From Miscanthus floridulus (lineage: Eukaryota > Streptophyta > Magnoliopsida > Poales > Poaceae): 64,000 nucleotides of DNA. Position numbers and translations under genes: made by a program. The notes below the pieces were generated by a model, which was not told where the DNA came from, did no database searches, and saw nothing but the letters and a program-made list of their open reading frames with translations. This document shows positions 1 to 10,499 of this stretch, one piece after another (position 1 is the stretch's first letter; the number at the start of each line of letters is the position of its first letter). Location of the stretch: NCBI RefSeq assembly GCF_019320115.1, contig NC_089587.1, positions 88,864,939-88,928,938 on the forward strand, given 5' to 3'.

Positions 1-1313
1 GGGACTGGTCCCAAGTCTCTGATGGAAGGATTGAAAGGTGGTCAAGAGCTTCGTAGCCGCTTGACTCGTGCGTATGAGTGCGTTCTCTTGTTCGGTCTTC
101 TTTTTCAGTGTCCCTCTGATGGAGGGAGCACATCCTCTTTTATAGATGAAGAGGATGGCTTTACAAGGGTGAGGGCTCCAGGACACGTACTCTACTTAGT
201 CTTGTGGCTCACGTCTACCCGGTCTAGTCCTTTATTCGGATGAGTGCTAAGAAAGATAAGTGTCTACAACACTGTTGATGTCCTTGTAGTGTGTCAGGTT
301 GATTACAGAATGTTATCCTACGCAGGGTATGGGCTGTAGTATAGTGGTTTTGACTTATGAGCCTCCTCCGGTCTTGCTCCACACGCCTTCTGGTTCCCAT
401 GAGTCCCCATTGGAGGAACGCGGGGTCGGGGTCCGGTGTAGCGCCGTGGCTAAGGCCTTCTGACTAGGTGGGCCTGAGGGGTCGAGAAGCAAGCGCCGCT
501 CCCCCGGGTCCACAGCGTGGCGGCGGAATATCCGTCGTTCGTGGAGATAGCAAATCCTTTCCTAGAGCGTAGCGGTTGTCGTATATCTTCGTCGGGTTCC
601 GTATCCCAGAGCTGAAGGTGGCGCCTACAACTCTACAGGGCGAGATGCACGCACCTGTAATACCTTTTGGGCTCTGCGGCGCCCGGAAGGGTCTAAAGCA
701 TCAGTCCTGTCGTTCCCTGGCAGTCCTTTTCCTGCCAGGGCGCAGGGTATGGTCGTTGGAGCCATGGTTGACCCAAACGTCTTGTCTCGTCCTGTACCCA
801 TCATTCTGAGGGACAGATATTGATCAGGGCGAGGCTCGTTCTGTGCCGTCGGGTGAGGCGGAGACCAATCCCTATCTCTTGGGCGAGACCTAACCTATCC
901 CTCTGGGATCGGGCGAGGCGGAATCCATCCCTTTGCCATCGGGCGAGACCGAGCCCTCCCTATAGGCATCGGGCGAGACGGAGATTAGCCTTGAGCTTTT
1001 GGGGCGAGGTAGGGTTATCCCACAAAGGCGTCGGGTGAGGCTGACCCCGCCCCTCCGGGGTCAGGCGAGACGGAATTCATCCCTCAGCCCTCGGGCGAGA
1101 CCGAGCCCGCCCTCAAGGCGTCAGGCGAGACGGAGTTTATCCCTCGGCCCTCGGGCGAGACCGAGCCCGTCCTGAAGGTGTCGGGTGAGGCGGAACCGAA
1201 CTCTTGTCACTCGAACAAGGGATGACATGGAGCCCTTACGCATCCAGAAGTTTTTCACGTTCGGTGGTCATCGGTTCCACCTTCTGGGGTACCCTGGCAT
1301 TAGGTCCCCGACA
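1..1313 (-). repeat. 3' LTR of element 1 (missing about 184 bp)
   Basis: It matches 14480-15792 base for base at a constant offset and ends in CCGACA, the inverted partner of the TGTCGG that opens the other LTR. The missing start lies left of the window. Short open frames inside it are not coding. Confidence 0.95.
853..1184. repeat. 30-bp LTR minisatellite, 11 units
   Basis: Eleven units around GCGAGACGGAG, all 30 bp except one of 32 bp. The same array is at 15332-15663 in the other LTR. The solo LTR at 51659-52705 carries a 30-bp array of related sequence, so it is an old feature of this LTR family. Confidence 0.85.
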
Positions 1314-1325
1314 GTAGCCCCCGAG
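1314..1325 (-). other. Polypurine tract of element 1
   Basis: Minus strand CTCGGGGGCTAC directly precedes the 3' LTR. Element 2 has a matching tract at 41920-41931. Near-copies lie inside the element (5579, 6771, 7645, 8046). Confidence 0.7.
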
Positions 1326-1392
1326 ACTCTAGGTGATTCGGGTAGAACCGCCTGGAGGGTGTTTTTGATTTCGTTGAAGCTAATTTGCCGGA

Positions 1393-1412
1393 GGGTGCGC
1401 GCGAGCGCACCC
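1393..1412 (+). other. Conserved 8-bp stem with GNRA-type loop
   Basis: GGGTGCGC, loop GCGA, GCGCACCC. Element 2 has the identical stem with loop GCAA at 41982-42001, in the same place just inside the 3' LTR. The loop fits GNRA only on the plus strand. Confidence 0.6.
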
Positions 1413-1842
1413 GATGGGTGTAGCCCCTGAGCCCCCGGGTGACTCGAGTAGAGTCGCCCGGGGGGTTGTATCGGCCCCTTCGCAGGTAAGGCTGAAGGAC
1501 TTAGTTTTTCATCAACTGGGTGTTTTTCCAAGTGGGTCGCGGTGTCCCGTTCGCTGGGGACTGATTCGGGACCGTCCTAACTGGTGCTTCTGCCCTTGGT
1601 GGTGGATTGTTCGTGGATTCCTTCTTAGTTGGGCCGGTCGGCGAGTTGCTGGGCCCTAGGTGGGCCAAAGGGAAAAGAACAGGCCTTTGTGGCTCGCTTG
1701 GGGAAGGCGAACCGTCCACCGAGATTTTTTGGGATGAGAGGATAGGGACTGCGGGCGCGTGTCCCGCGACGTGACGTGGTGGCGCGCGTGGCAGGCCCGG
1801 AGATCGAGGCGGACGGTTGCCCTTCTCGCGTCCGTCGTCCCT

Positions 1843-1849
1843 TATAAAA
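1843..1849 (+). promoter_or_regulatory. TATA box of the antisense accessory gene
   Basis: TATAAAA in a GC-rich context, 172 bp upstream of the ATG at 2021 and on the same strand as that gene. It suggests the accessory gene is transcribed from its own promoter and not from the LTR. Confidence 0.55.
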
Positions 1850-2020
1850 CCGCGGGGTTTGCCCCCAGGGTCCCGTGTTTCGCTCCCTTTCCTTTGCGTT
1901 CTGAAACATCCGCCGCCAATCTTCCCAGCCTCTCGCGCCCGCATCGCCACCGTCGACCGGCCTGCATTCGCGTTCTAGGCGCCGTTAAGCTCACGCCTGC
2001 CCTTTCCCCCTACTGCTTCA

Positions 2021-5000
2021 ATGGAGTTGTGGGGCAGATCAAGCATCACTTCCCGGTGTCTGGAGGGCCTCGTCCGTCGTGGCCTTCTCCGCCCACTATC
2101 CGCCGTCCAGGAGTGGTTACTCCCCGGCAACGAGGGTGAGCCGGTGTCGCCTGAAGGGTATGTCGTCTCCTTTGCCATCTTCCATGAGCGGGGATTCGGG
2201 GTACCCGCGCATAGATTCCTTCGGGGGCTATTAGATTACTATGAGGTAGAGCTGCAGCATCTTACTCCCAACGGGATTCAGCATATGGCGGCGTTCGTTG
2301 CCCTGTGCGAGGGTTTCCTGGGGATCGATCCCCATTTTGATCTGTGGCGGTATTTCTTTAGCATTAGTCTGTCGAAGAGGAAGATTGGGGGGAAAGAAGT
2401 GAATGCGCCGATGGGGTGTGCCAGCATTCACCTGCGCCATACCCGGTCGAAGGGTTACCCGTACATGCGTCTGGCTACATCCAACAAGGGATGGCATTCG
2501 CAGTGGTTTTATGTTAAGGATGATGTGAGTGCCACCCTACCGAAGTACACCGGACGTCTTATTGTGGATGCTCTGGAGTCATGGGGCTGGGGCGTCCTGA
2601 CTAAAGACAAGAAACATATCTCCGACCTTCTCTCTGCCCTCCATGCCCTGAAGGGTCGGGGTGTAAAGGGGTCGGGAATTATCGGCGCCTACCACGCGAG
2701 GAGGGTGGCACCACTGATGGCGCGTGTGCTTCCCCTGCATCGGATGATGCCCGGGATATCATTTGAGGGGACGGTGCTTATTGATGAGGCGCTCCCTTAT
2801 TCGGAAGTGGCGCAGCGTATCAAGGAGGCGACGGAGCCGACGAAGGATTCCACCGGCAGGGTCCTCGACATCGTGTATCCGGTGCTCGGGCATCCTCCAA
2901 TGCGGCCGGAGCCTGGGTTCTTCGAATTCGTAAGCCCTCTTCTCCCGCACTCTTTTCTTTCTCCTAAATCTCCCTCTTTTAACACTTGCTTTTGTAATGT
3001 TGGGGCTAGCTGAGGGGGCTAGTCTTCAAGGATAGTCCGGCCCCGCTGCCGAAGGACAAGGTTGTGGCGGCGGCGAATCGACTCGCGGCCGAGCGGGACA
3101 AGAAGGCAAAGGAGGAGATGAAGAAGGCGAAACGACTGAAGCAGGAGGCACGGGATCGGGGAGAGGACGTGAGTAGTGAGGATGACGACGATGATGATGA
3201 TGATGATGACGACGAGGTAGCCGTCGACGTGGATTGGGGTGTCCTGGAGAATGAGGACATGCTGACGAGTGGCCACCCATCCGTGCAGGGGCCCTTCCCT
3301 TTCCACGCGGAGGGAAGTGGATCGATGAGGTCAGTGGAGGCCGGCAAGCCCGTCGCTTCGCACGGCGTGCCGGCTGAGGACCGGTGGATGGGGGAGGGCA
3401 GGCCTGTCGCCGCCATCCCCGAGGCGACGATGGAGGGAAGCAGCTCCGGTGCTGCACCCTGTGAGACGATGGAGGGGGACGGCTCCGGTGCCGCGCCCGA
3501 CGAGACGATGGAGAGGAGCGACTCTGGTGTCGCGCCCGACGAGATGAACCCCCCTGCCCCGGAGCAGGGGGCAGGCATGAAACGGTCCCGCCCAGATGAG
3601 TCAGGGCAGGGGTCTGGGGATCCATCCCCAAAATGCTTCCGCCGACCGAGGACGTCAACGTAAGCTTTTGATTCCTCTGTTTTCATCCTTTTTCCATTTT
3701 TATTTTGACTTAATGGCTATTACCTTTGCGTAGGTTTTTGCGGACGGGTCACCCCCTAGGGCTGGTGCCCAAGAAGAGTCTCGCCCTTCAAGTGGGACAG
3801 ACGGCGTCGCCTGGAGCCACCCCTGTTTCGGGCAGGAGTGGTGACGATGTCGGGGCTGCGTTGGCTGAACTGACGGCGTCCATGGTGGCTCCCACACCCG
3901 CGGAGGTTGCTGAACGAGCGGTCTCTTCCGTGGCGGGCGTGGAACAGCCAGTCGAGGACCGCACACCGTCGGTGAAGGTGATCGTGACTGCGCCAAGCTA
4001 GGATCAGCCAGGCGCGGTCGTGGTGGCGCCCGAGGGCGTGGTGCAATCTGCGCCGCTAGGCGCCCCTGTGGATCCGCCCGTGGCGCCCGAAGCGGTCCAG
4101 ATGGATGAGAGTCCAGCCGGAGGGTCCTCGAGTGCGGCGGTGGTGCCGCATAGGGTCAGGAGGGAGCCGCCACCGGCCCCTTTGTCGGGAGGAAGCCGCT
4201 CCCCTACGCGGGGGGAGCCGCCGCTCCAGTGGATGGATGCTCGGGACCCGACGTCGGCTCTTTTCTCGCTCGATGATCATTCCGAGAGCATGGAGCGAGA
4301 AGGTCTTGACATCGGGATCTCGAGCATGCTGAACGCCCTGGACTAGGCCAGAGGAGCCCTCCGTGAGATCGTTATCCCTACCACTCAGGTATTTTCTGGA
4401 CTTTCTTCTTTCTTCATGTGTTTTTGTGTTCTCGTATTCCTGATATCAGTCTTCTTCCTCCTCAGATTCTTGTTGCTCGTAGCCGGGATAAATCCCAATT
4501 CCTCCACGAACAGAAGGCGGAGAGGGATCGCCTTTCCGAGGAGGCCCGGCTGCGAGCAGACTTGGCCGCCCAGCTCGCTACTGTCCAGGAGCGGGAGGCC
4601 TAGGCGCGTCAGGATGCGGAGGAGGCGCACGGGATGTTCGAGGACCTATCGGCGAGGTCTAAGCTAGATGGAGAGGAGATTGCCAGACTCAAAAAAGAGC
4701 GAGACGAGCTGCTGCAGAGGAATGCCACGGCCAATGAGAAGGCCGGCGAAGTCCTGAAGGAGCTGGAGATGGAGCGGGATCTCCGGCGGAAGGCCGAGAG
4801 TAGGGCCATAGCCCTCCAGCAGAAGGTGGACGAGGATGTCGAGGTGGTCCGCTCTCTCCGGGCGAAGCTTGATGGCGTGGTGAAAGGAAAGTCGAGTGCT
4901 GAGAACGTCGCCACCAAGCTGGAGAAAGAGGTTGCCTATACGCGAAGGGCCCTTCAGGCTGAGAGCGATGAGCACGATCTTCTACAAACTACGGTCGGGG

Positions 5001-5302
5001 TGGTCCTTAACGCCCTGAATGTGACGGAGCCAGTGGAGACCAGCCCGCTCGTGGCTCGCGTCAGAGGTATCACGGCTTGGGTGGGCCAACTTGAGGAGAG
5101 TGTCTTTCATGTCGGGATTACCTAGGCCTTCACCGTCGTCCACGCCCATTACGAGAAGGAGATAAACCTGCAGGTGATGAGCGAAGGCTTTCTGTCCACC
5201 TACGAGGATGAAGAGCTGGAGGAAATGGAGAAGATGGTCGCTCCCCTTGTGAAGAACCTGGCAGACAATCTGAAAGAAATGGTTCTCCCTTCGTGGGAGT
5301 AA
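2021..5302 (+). pseudogene. Antisense accessory gene of the Tat element (putative gypsy-type transposon protein), broken
   Basis: It runs opposite to gag-pol. Exon 1 (2021-2929) encodes a globular domain resembling the plant 'putative gypsy type transposon' family, with motifs such as LLDYYEVELQHLTPNGI and WHSQWFYVKDD. A GT donor at 2930 and an AG acceptor ending at 3009 join in frame to exon 2 (3010-3659), which has lysine-rich and polyaspartate stretches (Asp run near 3181-3215). A third exon starts at 3734, and a further GT-AG pair (4389 to about 4465) leads to a coiled-coil region rich in E, K, L and R. The last stop is TAA at 5300-5302. Four in-frame TAG codons (3999, 4344, 4601, 5123) break it, each one C-to-T step from CAG. 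Function is unknown; the coiled coil suggests self-association. Exon limits are my reading of splice consensus. Confidence 0.75.
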
Positions 5303-5446
5303 TTAATTGAACAATTTTGAGAATAGTTTATATGTAATATGTGGACAAGTGTCGGTACTTTTTGAGTCTGGACGCCTTTCGTGCTTTTGCGTCTTAATTT
5401 CGTTTTGTTTGATTTTTTGCGATTTCATTTTTTATGGTCTTACCAA

Positions 5447-5578
5447 TATGTTCCCCTGAAGTATGCCGCTGATTATAATGCGAGGAGATTGAGGAGGTAG
5501 CCGTACCTTAACTATGTTCCCCTGAAGTATGCCGCTGATTATAATGCGAGGAGATTGAGGAGGTAGCCGTACCTTAAC
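5447..5578. repeat. 66-bp perfect tandem duplication
   Basis: Two units (5447-5512 and 5513-5578) starting TATGTTCCCCTGAAG. By eye they are identical, so the duplication is recent relative to the LTR divergence. It lies just downstream of the accessory gene. Confidence 0.92.
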
Positions 5579-6986
5579 AGCCCCCGAGTAAGGTCCGACC
5601 CTCGCACCTGCTGGGGTCGGGTGTTACTGGAGACCGGAATCGTGATTCTGGTGACAATGGATGTCATCGCAAAAATCCCCGCCCTGTCTTCCAACAGAAA
5701 TCCTAACCGGGGACTCTATGGGCTCGGCAAGGTGGGGCCTTTGTCCCTGCATTGTTTGGCCCGAGCCCTCGAGCCTTGTTAGGGTCAGATAGGGGTCGGC
5801 CGTTATTTGCGTGTTACCCTATCCTCGGTTTTCGCAATCGGAGGGGCTGAGTGAACGACACTTGCCTCGACGGCTTGAGTATCGTGCTCAATGAGCTCGC
5901 TAACGGGTACGTTCGTGCGGAATCCGGGTCCATCATTTGCTGATGGGGTCGGCAGAGCCCTCTGGGGGCACTCCACAACTTCTTAACCCGCCTCCTGGCA
6001 GATGCCTGAGTCGTTCGATAGGCTCAGGGGGCCCGATGGCCTCTCCTCGATGGAGATTCTATGGGTTTGGCTCGAGGTTAGAATCGAACGAGAGAAGGTC
6101 GAGACGTCCCGGTTCGCTTCTGAGCGGGGTCGGGCAGGGCCGCTGGGGCTCGTCTCGGTTATCTCTCCCTGGCTCTGTTTGGCGTGAGGCGGCCTCGAGC
6201 CCTTTGCGGGCCGACCTTCGAACCTCAGCCTGTGGTTGCCTATATCAAAATGAGGCGACAGCCGTTTCGTGGTGCGACACGAACCGTTGGGATGCAATTT
6301 TTTGCATATGAAATGTTTCGAATGCAAATTTAATTGAAAGTAAAGGCGGTGACGTTACCTTGGTGGTATGAGTGGCGGAAACGCTCCTACCAGATGGGTT
6401 CGGGCCCCGACGTTTGTGACGAGGTTGGAAAAACCTGCATAAGAATTGCTATTCTTTGTTTTCGTGTCTCGATGACAATCCGAGCTGTTCGATTAACTTG
6501 GGCCACCTGACAGCTTCTCCTTTGGGGGAGATTCTGTAGGCGGACCCCTCCGATCCCCTCTTTTGGAAGGCAGACGTCGAAACTAGAGAACCGAGATACG
6601 TTTGAGCATGATTTTTCTGGTGAATAGAAAAACCGTAGCAATCGGGGCGTAGGGTTTGCTAGTTCGTCCAGTTTTACTCAAAGCTTTGTGCCTGTATGTC
6701 GTGCCCTTAGTTTCAAGCATACGGAGGGGTCGGGTGGGGAGGATGTCTAGACTGGTAGTCATCCTCGGCAGCCCCCGAATAACGTTCGCGTCCCCGCTGT
6801 TTGACGGGGTCGGAAACTTGTGAACGAATTTTAACGCATAAAGTGAGAAAGCTGAGAGGCTTATCTTTCTTTGGTCGTTCGTTCATCGTGTCTTCTAGGC
6901 CGAACAGCCGACCCAGAAGATCTGAAAGGTCCCGTCGCCGGGTCATCCGTGGTCCTTTCGCCTTTCCTTAGTTACAGCGCTTCCTC
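5579..6986. other. Non-coding spacer of element 1 with polypurine-like modules
   Basis: No credible coding region. It contains AGCCCCCGAG-type blocks, and the first (5578-about 5660) is repeated in diverged form at 8044-about 8125. The stretch from about 5760 aligns with 42715 onward in element 2, so this is a shared Tat spacer. Confidence 0.6.
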
Positions 6987-6994
6987 TTTAAATA
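6987..6994 (+). promoter_or_regulatory. Second antisense TATA-like box
   Basis: TTTAAATA followed by GGGAGAGGGAG and a CT-rich leader-like stretch. Element 2 has CATAAATAGGGG plus the same leader at 43819-43960. Shared position and layout suggest a conserved plus-strand promoter. Confidence 0.4.
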
Positions 6995-7167
6995 GGGAGA
7001 GGGAGAGGAGTTCTCATCCCACCTCCCCTCTGCCTCCGAGCCGCTATCTCTCCTTCTTCTTCCTTTCCGCCAAACGTGTCCGTGCGTCGCGGTGGTTCTT
7101 GAGTGAGGAAGAGTAATGCCAGAGAGAGATAGAGAACTTACAAACTTGCTCGTGAGTCTGGTGCGTG

Positions 7168-7524
7168 ATGTCGAGCCGGAGGTTATCCAATTTAGATGAG
7201 ATGGTGCGCGCGGCCCTTGCTGAGGAGTCGCTGCTGCTGAAGGAAAAAAGGCGTCGGTGGGAGTCGTACGTCGTTGACTTCGCCGTCGTTTGCCGTGCTC
7301 CTCCCTTGGTGGGAGGCGTTTCCTGCCCATACGCCGTTGTCAGGGTTATGGCTGGGGATGATGGCGTAGTCCCCAGACGCCATGGCGGTGGCGTTGCTGC
7401 CAGGGTTGCGGCTGACAACGATGGTGTAGTCCCCGGACGCTCCGGCGGAGGCGTTGCAGATGGTGGTGCCTTCGAGGATCCAGCGAAGATGTCACCGATG
7501 GAGAGCGTGGCACGGCGACCGTAG
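7168..7524 (+). CDS. Small antisense reading frame of element 1, unknown function
   Basis: An ATG at 7168, downstream of the TATA-like box at 6987, opens about 118 codons: a basic, Arg/Glu-rich first third, then a 20-residue tandem repeat (units at 7341-7400 and 7401-7460) containing DGVVPRR and DGVVPGR. Element 2 has a recognisable but shifted counterpart around 43990-44410. I know no family for it. The opposite strand is also open here, so it may be a chance frame in GC-rich DNA; the conserved leader is the main argument for it. Confidence 0.25.
   Translation: MSSRRLSNLDEMVRAALAEESLLLKEKRRRWESYVVDFAVVCRAPPLVGGVSCPYAVVRVMAGDDGVVPRRHGGGVAARVAADNDGVVPGRSGGGVADGGAFEDPAKMSPMESVARRP
7341..7460. 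repeat. 60-bp imperfect tandem repeat, 2 units
   Basis: Units start CAGGGTTATGGCTGGGG and CAGGGTTGCGGCTGACA. The period is a multiple of three and encodes a repeated 20-residue block in the plus-strand frame. Confidence 0.75.
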
Positions 7525-7593
7525 TAGACGAGCTGGCCCGTGTACATGCCCCGGACGTCACCGATGGAGAGCGTGGCACGGCGACCGTAGTAG
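7491..7593. repeat. 37-bp exact direct repeat
   Basis: The segment starting GTCACCGATGGAGAGCG at 7491-7527 recurs at 7557-7593, 66 bp on. The second copy follows the stop of the small plus-strand frame. Confidence 0.85.
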
Positions 7594-8152
7594 TACTTGT
7601 GGTAGAGCTGAACCGAGACTGTAATGAGATAACGTTGTGGGGAAGCCCCCGAGTAAACAGTCCTCAAAGTATATTGTTCCTTTTTTGTAATGACATTGCC
7701 TTGTAAGTGGTGAATTTGTGCAAAAAATGAACAAAATTACATCCTTTGCTTATGGCAAGTCATTTTAACGCTTTCCAACTCTTCTCATGGTCTAAGTCAC
7801 AGGAAGCTAGGAACATCCTGGGAACTAATTTTGATTGAACTGGTGAGCAAAGAGGTTGCAGCCGCTGGGGCATGGGTGTCTCGCAGTCCTACCAGTTGTA
7901 TTCAGAACTGGTTCCCAAGATCTTAGCCCTCGAGACTCGTTTACGAGGCGAATGGAAAACTTAGAGAATGTTTGTAAGTATAACACAGGGATTTTTTACA
8001 AGCGTAATACTTGTATTACACATGACATATGTCATGATCACATGCCAGCCCCCGAGTGAGGTCTGACCCCTCACGATTTGCAGGGGTCGGAAGTCACTAA
8101 GGATCGGGGTTCTGTTACCACAAAAACTGATAAGGAAAAGTGTAAGCTTATT

Positions 8153-9300
8153 TTAAGGATAGAAACGATGTAGCTGCTCAATGTTCCAGGCGTTGGTGAA
8201 GACCTTGCCTTTGATGGTTTTCAACCGGTAGGCGCCTGGGCGAAGTATTTCCGTGACGATGTAGGGCCCTTCCCAGGGCGGGGAGAGTTTGTGGCGATCC
8301 TTGTTGCTCTGCACAAGACGGAGAACGAGGTCTCCGACGTTGAAGGCTCGACCCCAGACCCGTCGGCTGTGGTACCACCGTAACGCTTGCTGGTACTTAG
8401 CTGAGCGGAGGAGGGCAATGTCGTGGGCCTCATCCAGCTGGTCCATGGCGTCTTGGTGAGATGCCTCGGCTCCCTGTTCGTCATATGCTCTGATTCTTGG
8501 TGCTCCATAGTCGAGGTCCGTCGGGAGAACGGCCTCGAAACCGTAGACCATGAAGAAGGGTGTGTAGCCGGTGGCCCGGCTAGGAGTTGTCCTTAGGCTC
8601 CAGAGTACAGCCGGGAGCTCAGCGAGCCAACGCACGCCGAACTTGTTCAACCAGTTGAAAATTCTGGGTTTGAGGCCTTGAAGAAGCATGCCGTTTGCGC
8701 GCTCGACCTGCCCATTCGTACGGGGGTGCGCGACGGCTGCCCAATCGATTCGGATGTGTTGTTCGTCACAGAAGCGAACAAATTTCCTACCGGTGAACTG
8801 CGTGCCATTGTCTGTGATGATGGAGTTCGGTACTCCAAAACGATGGATGATGTCGAGAAAGAACAGAACAGCTTGCTCGGATTTGATTGTGGATATTGGC
8901 CGAGCTTCAATCCATTTTGTGAACTTGTCTATGGTGACAAGCAAGTGGGTAAAGCCCTCGGGCGCCTTTTTAAGTGGCCCAACTAGGTCAAGCCCCCAGA
9001 CCGCGAAGGGCCACGTGATGGGGATCATCTGGAGAGCCTGGGCCGGGAGGTGTGTTTGCCGAGCGTAGTATTGGCACCCTTCACAGGTGCGTACAATTTG
9101 CTCGGCATCGGCTACTGCGGTGGGCCAATAGAAACCCTGTCGGAATGCCTTCCCAACCAAGGTTCTTGGTGCGGCATGGTGACCGCATGCTCCACCGTGG
9201 ATGTCACTCAGTAGGAGTTTTCCCTATTCGCCAGGGATACAAAGTTGCAGAATTCCGATGTGACTTCGTTTGTAGAGTTCGCCCTCTACAAGAACGAAGG
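8153..9300 (-). pseudogene. Integrase domain (DD35E)
   Basis: The HHCC zinc-binding region (IHGGACGHH ... CEGC) is preceded by a TAG at 9224. The core keeps all three catalytic residues: Asp in WGLDLVG, Asp in TDNGTQF and Glu in GQVERAN, with exactly 35 residues between the last two. The C-terminal part has the GPYIVTEILRPGAYRL motif and ends NIEQLHRFYP. No chromodomain follows, as expected for Tat elements. Confidence 0.92.
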
Positions 9301-9559
9301 ATTTGGCACGTCGCGCGAGTCGTCGGGCTTCTGTCTTGTCGGTTGGTAGTACGTCGTGGAGGAGATAGTCGAGGTAAAGCGTTCTCCAGTCACTGGGAGG
9401 ATCGGACTCCATTGCTGAGTCTTCTTCAAGCTCCATGACCTCGGGGTCAGGAGGAACAGTTGGCGGATTGGCCTTGGGGGTCGGACTAGAAGGGCCATCG
9501 TCGGCTTGTTCCGACCCCGCGTAGCGTACCGAGGGTTTGTGTTGATCACTGGCAAAGAC

Positions 9560-9988
9560 GCCTGTTGGAACTGGCTCTCGGCTAGATGCTACTTTTGCGA
9601 GCGTGTCGGCCGCTTCGTTGAGGTGCCTGGGGATATGATTGAGTTCGAGTCCATCGAATTTGTCCTCCAGACGTCGGACCTCTTGACAGTATGCCTCCAT
9701 CTTGATATCATGGCAGCCTGACTCTTTCATGACCTAGTTGACGACTAGCTAAGAGTCGCCCCTGACGTCGAGGCGTCGGATGCCCAGTTCGATGGCGATT
9801 CGTAGGCCGTTGATGAGGGCTTCGTATTCTGCAGTATTGTTTGATGAGGGAAAATGAAGCCAAACCATGTACCTCATGTGCACCCCGAGGGGGGATACAA
9901 AGACTAGTCCTGCTCCGGCGCCCTTCTTCATCAGCGATCCGTCAAAGTACATTATCCAGTACTCTTGGTCGACGGCTGCTGTTGGCAT
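9560..9988 (-). pseudogene. RNase H domain
   Basis: MYFDGSLMKKGAGAG carries the first catalytic Asp (9941-9943). NTAEYEALINGL and VRGDS supply the next acidic residues, and LNEAADTLAK the last. Two TAG codons (9749 and 9734) lie seven codons from each other's neighbourhood right after RGDS. The enzyme degrades the RNA strand during cDNA synthesis. Confidence 0.85.
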
Positions 9989-10499
9989 CTGGACCTCGGT
10001 CCACTCCGCGATGAAGTCAGCTAGTGCCTGAGATTTGATCGCCGTTCAGGGGACATAAGAAATGCCCTGATCCATCAGCTCGAGTGCCCACTTTGCGGTT
10101 CTTCCCATAGCATCATGGCTATGAACGACCTCGCCGAGGGGGAACGACGTCACTACTGTCACGGGGTGTGACTCGAAGTAGTGGCGTAGCTTCCTTTTGG
10201 TGATGAGGACAGTGTAGAGGAGTTTCTGGATCTGGGAGTAGCGGGTTTTGGAGTCGGATAACACCTCGCTGATGAAATATACAGGGCGCTGCACCTTGAA
10301 GGCGTGCCCCTCTTCCTCTCGCTCTACTATTAAGGCAGAGCTAACCACTTGGGTGGTGGCCGATATATATAGTAGGAGAGATTCTCCATCGCATGGAGGA
10401 ACAAGGACTGGTGGCTTAGTTAAAAATCGCTTAACCATGTCAAGTGCCTCCTGAGCCTCACCCGTCCACTCGAAGCGGTCAGTTTTCTTTAGGAGTCGA

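Noticed and set aside
820..1430. Open frames in the element 1 LTR (and the copies near 15300-15900)
   Set aside because: They fall in the 30-bp minisatellite and LTR; open frames follow from the repeat period being a multiple of three and high GC.
3006..3686. Minus-strand open frame opposite exon 2 of the accessory gene
   Set aside because: Serine/proline/histidine low complexity mirrors the GC-rich plus-strand exon; no motif.
8678..9438. Plus-strand open frames opposite integrase and RNase H
   Set aside because: Mirror frames of a well-supported integrase; no independent promoter or motif.
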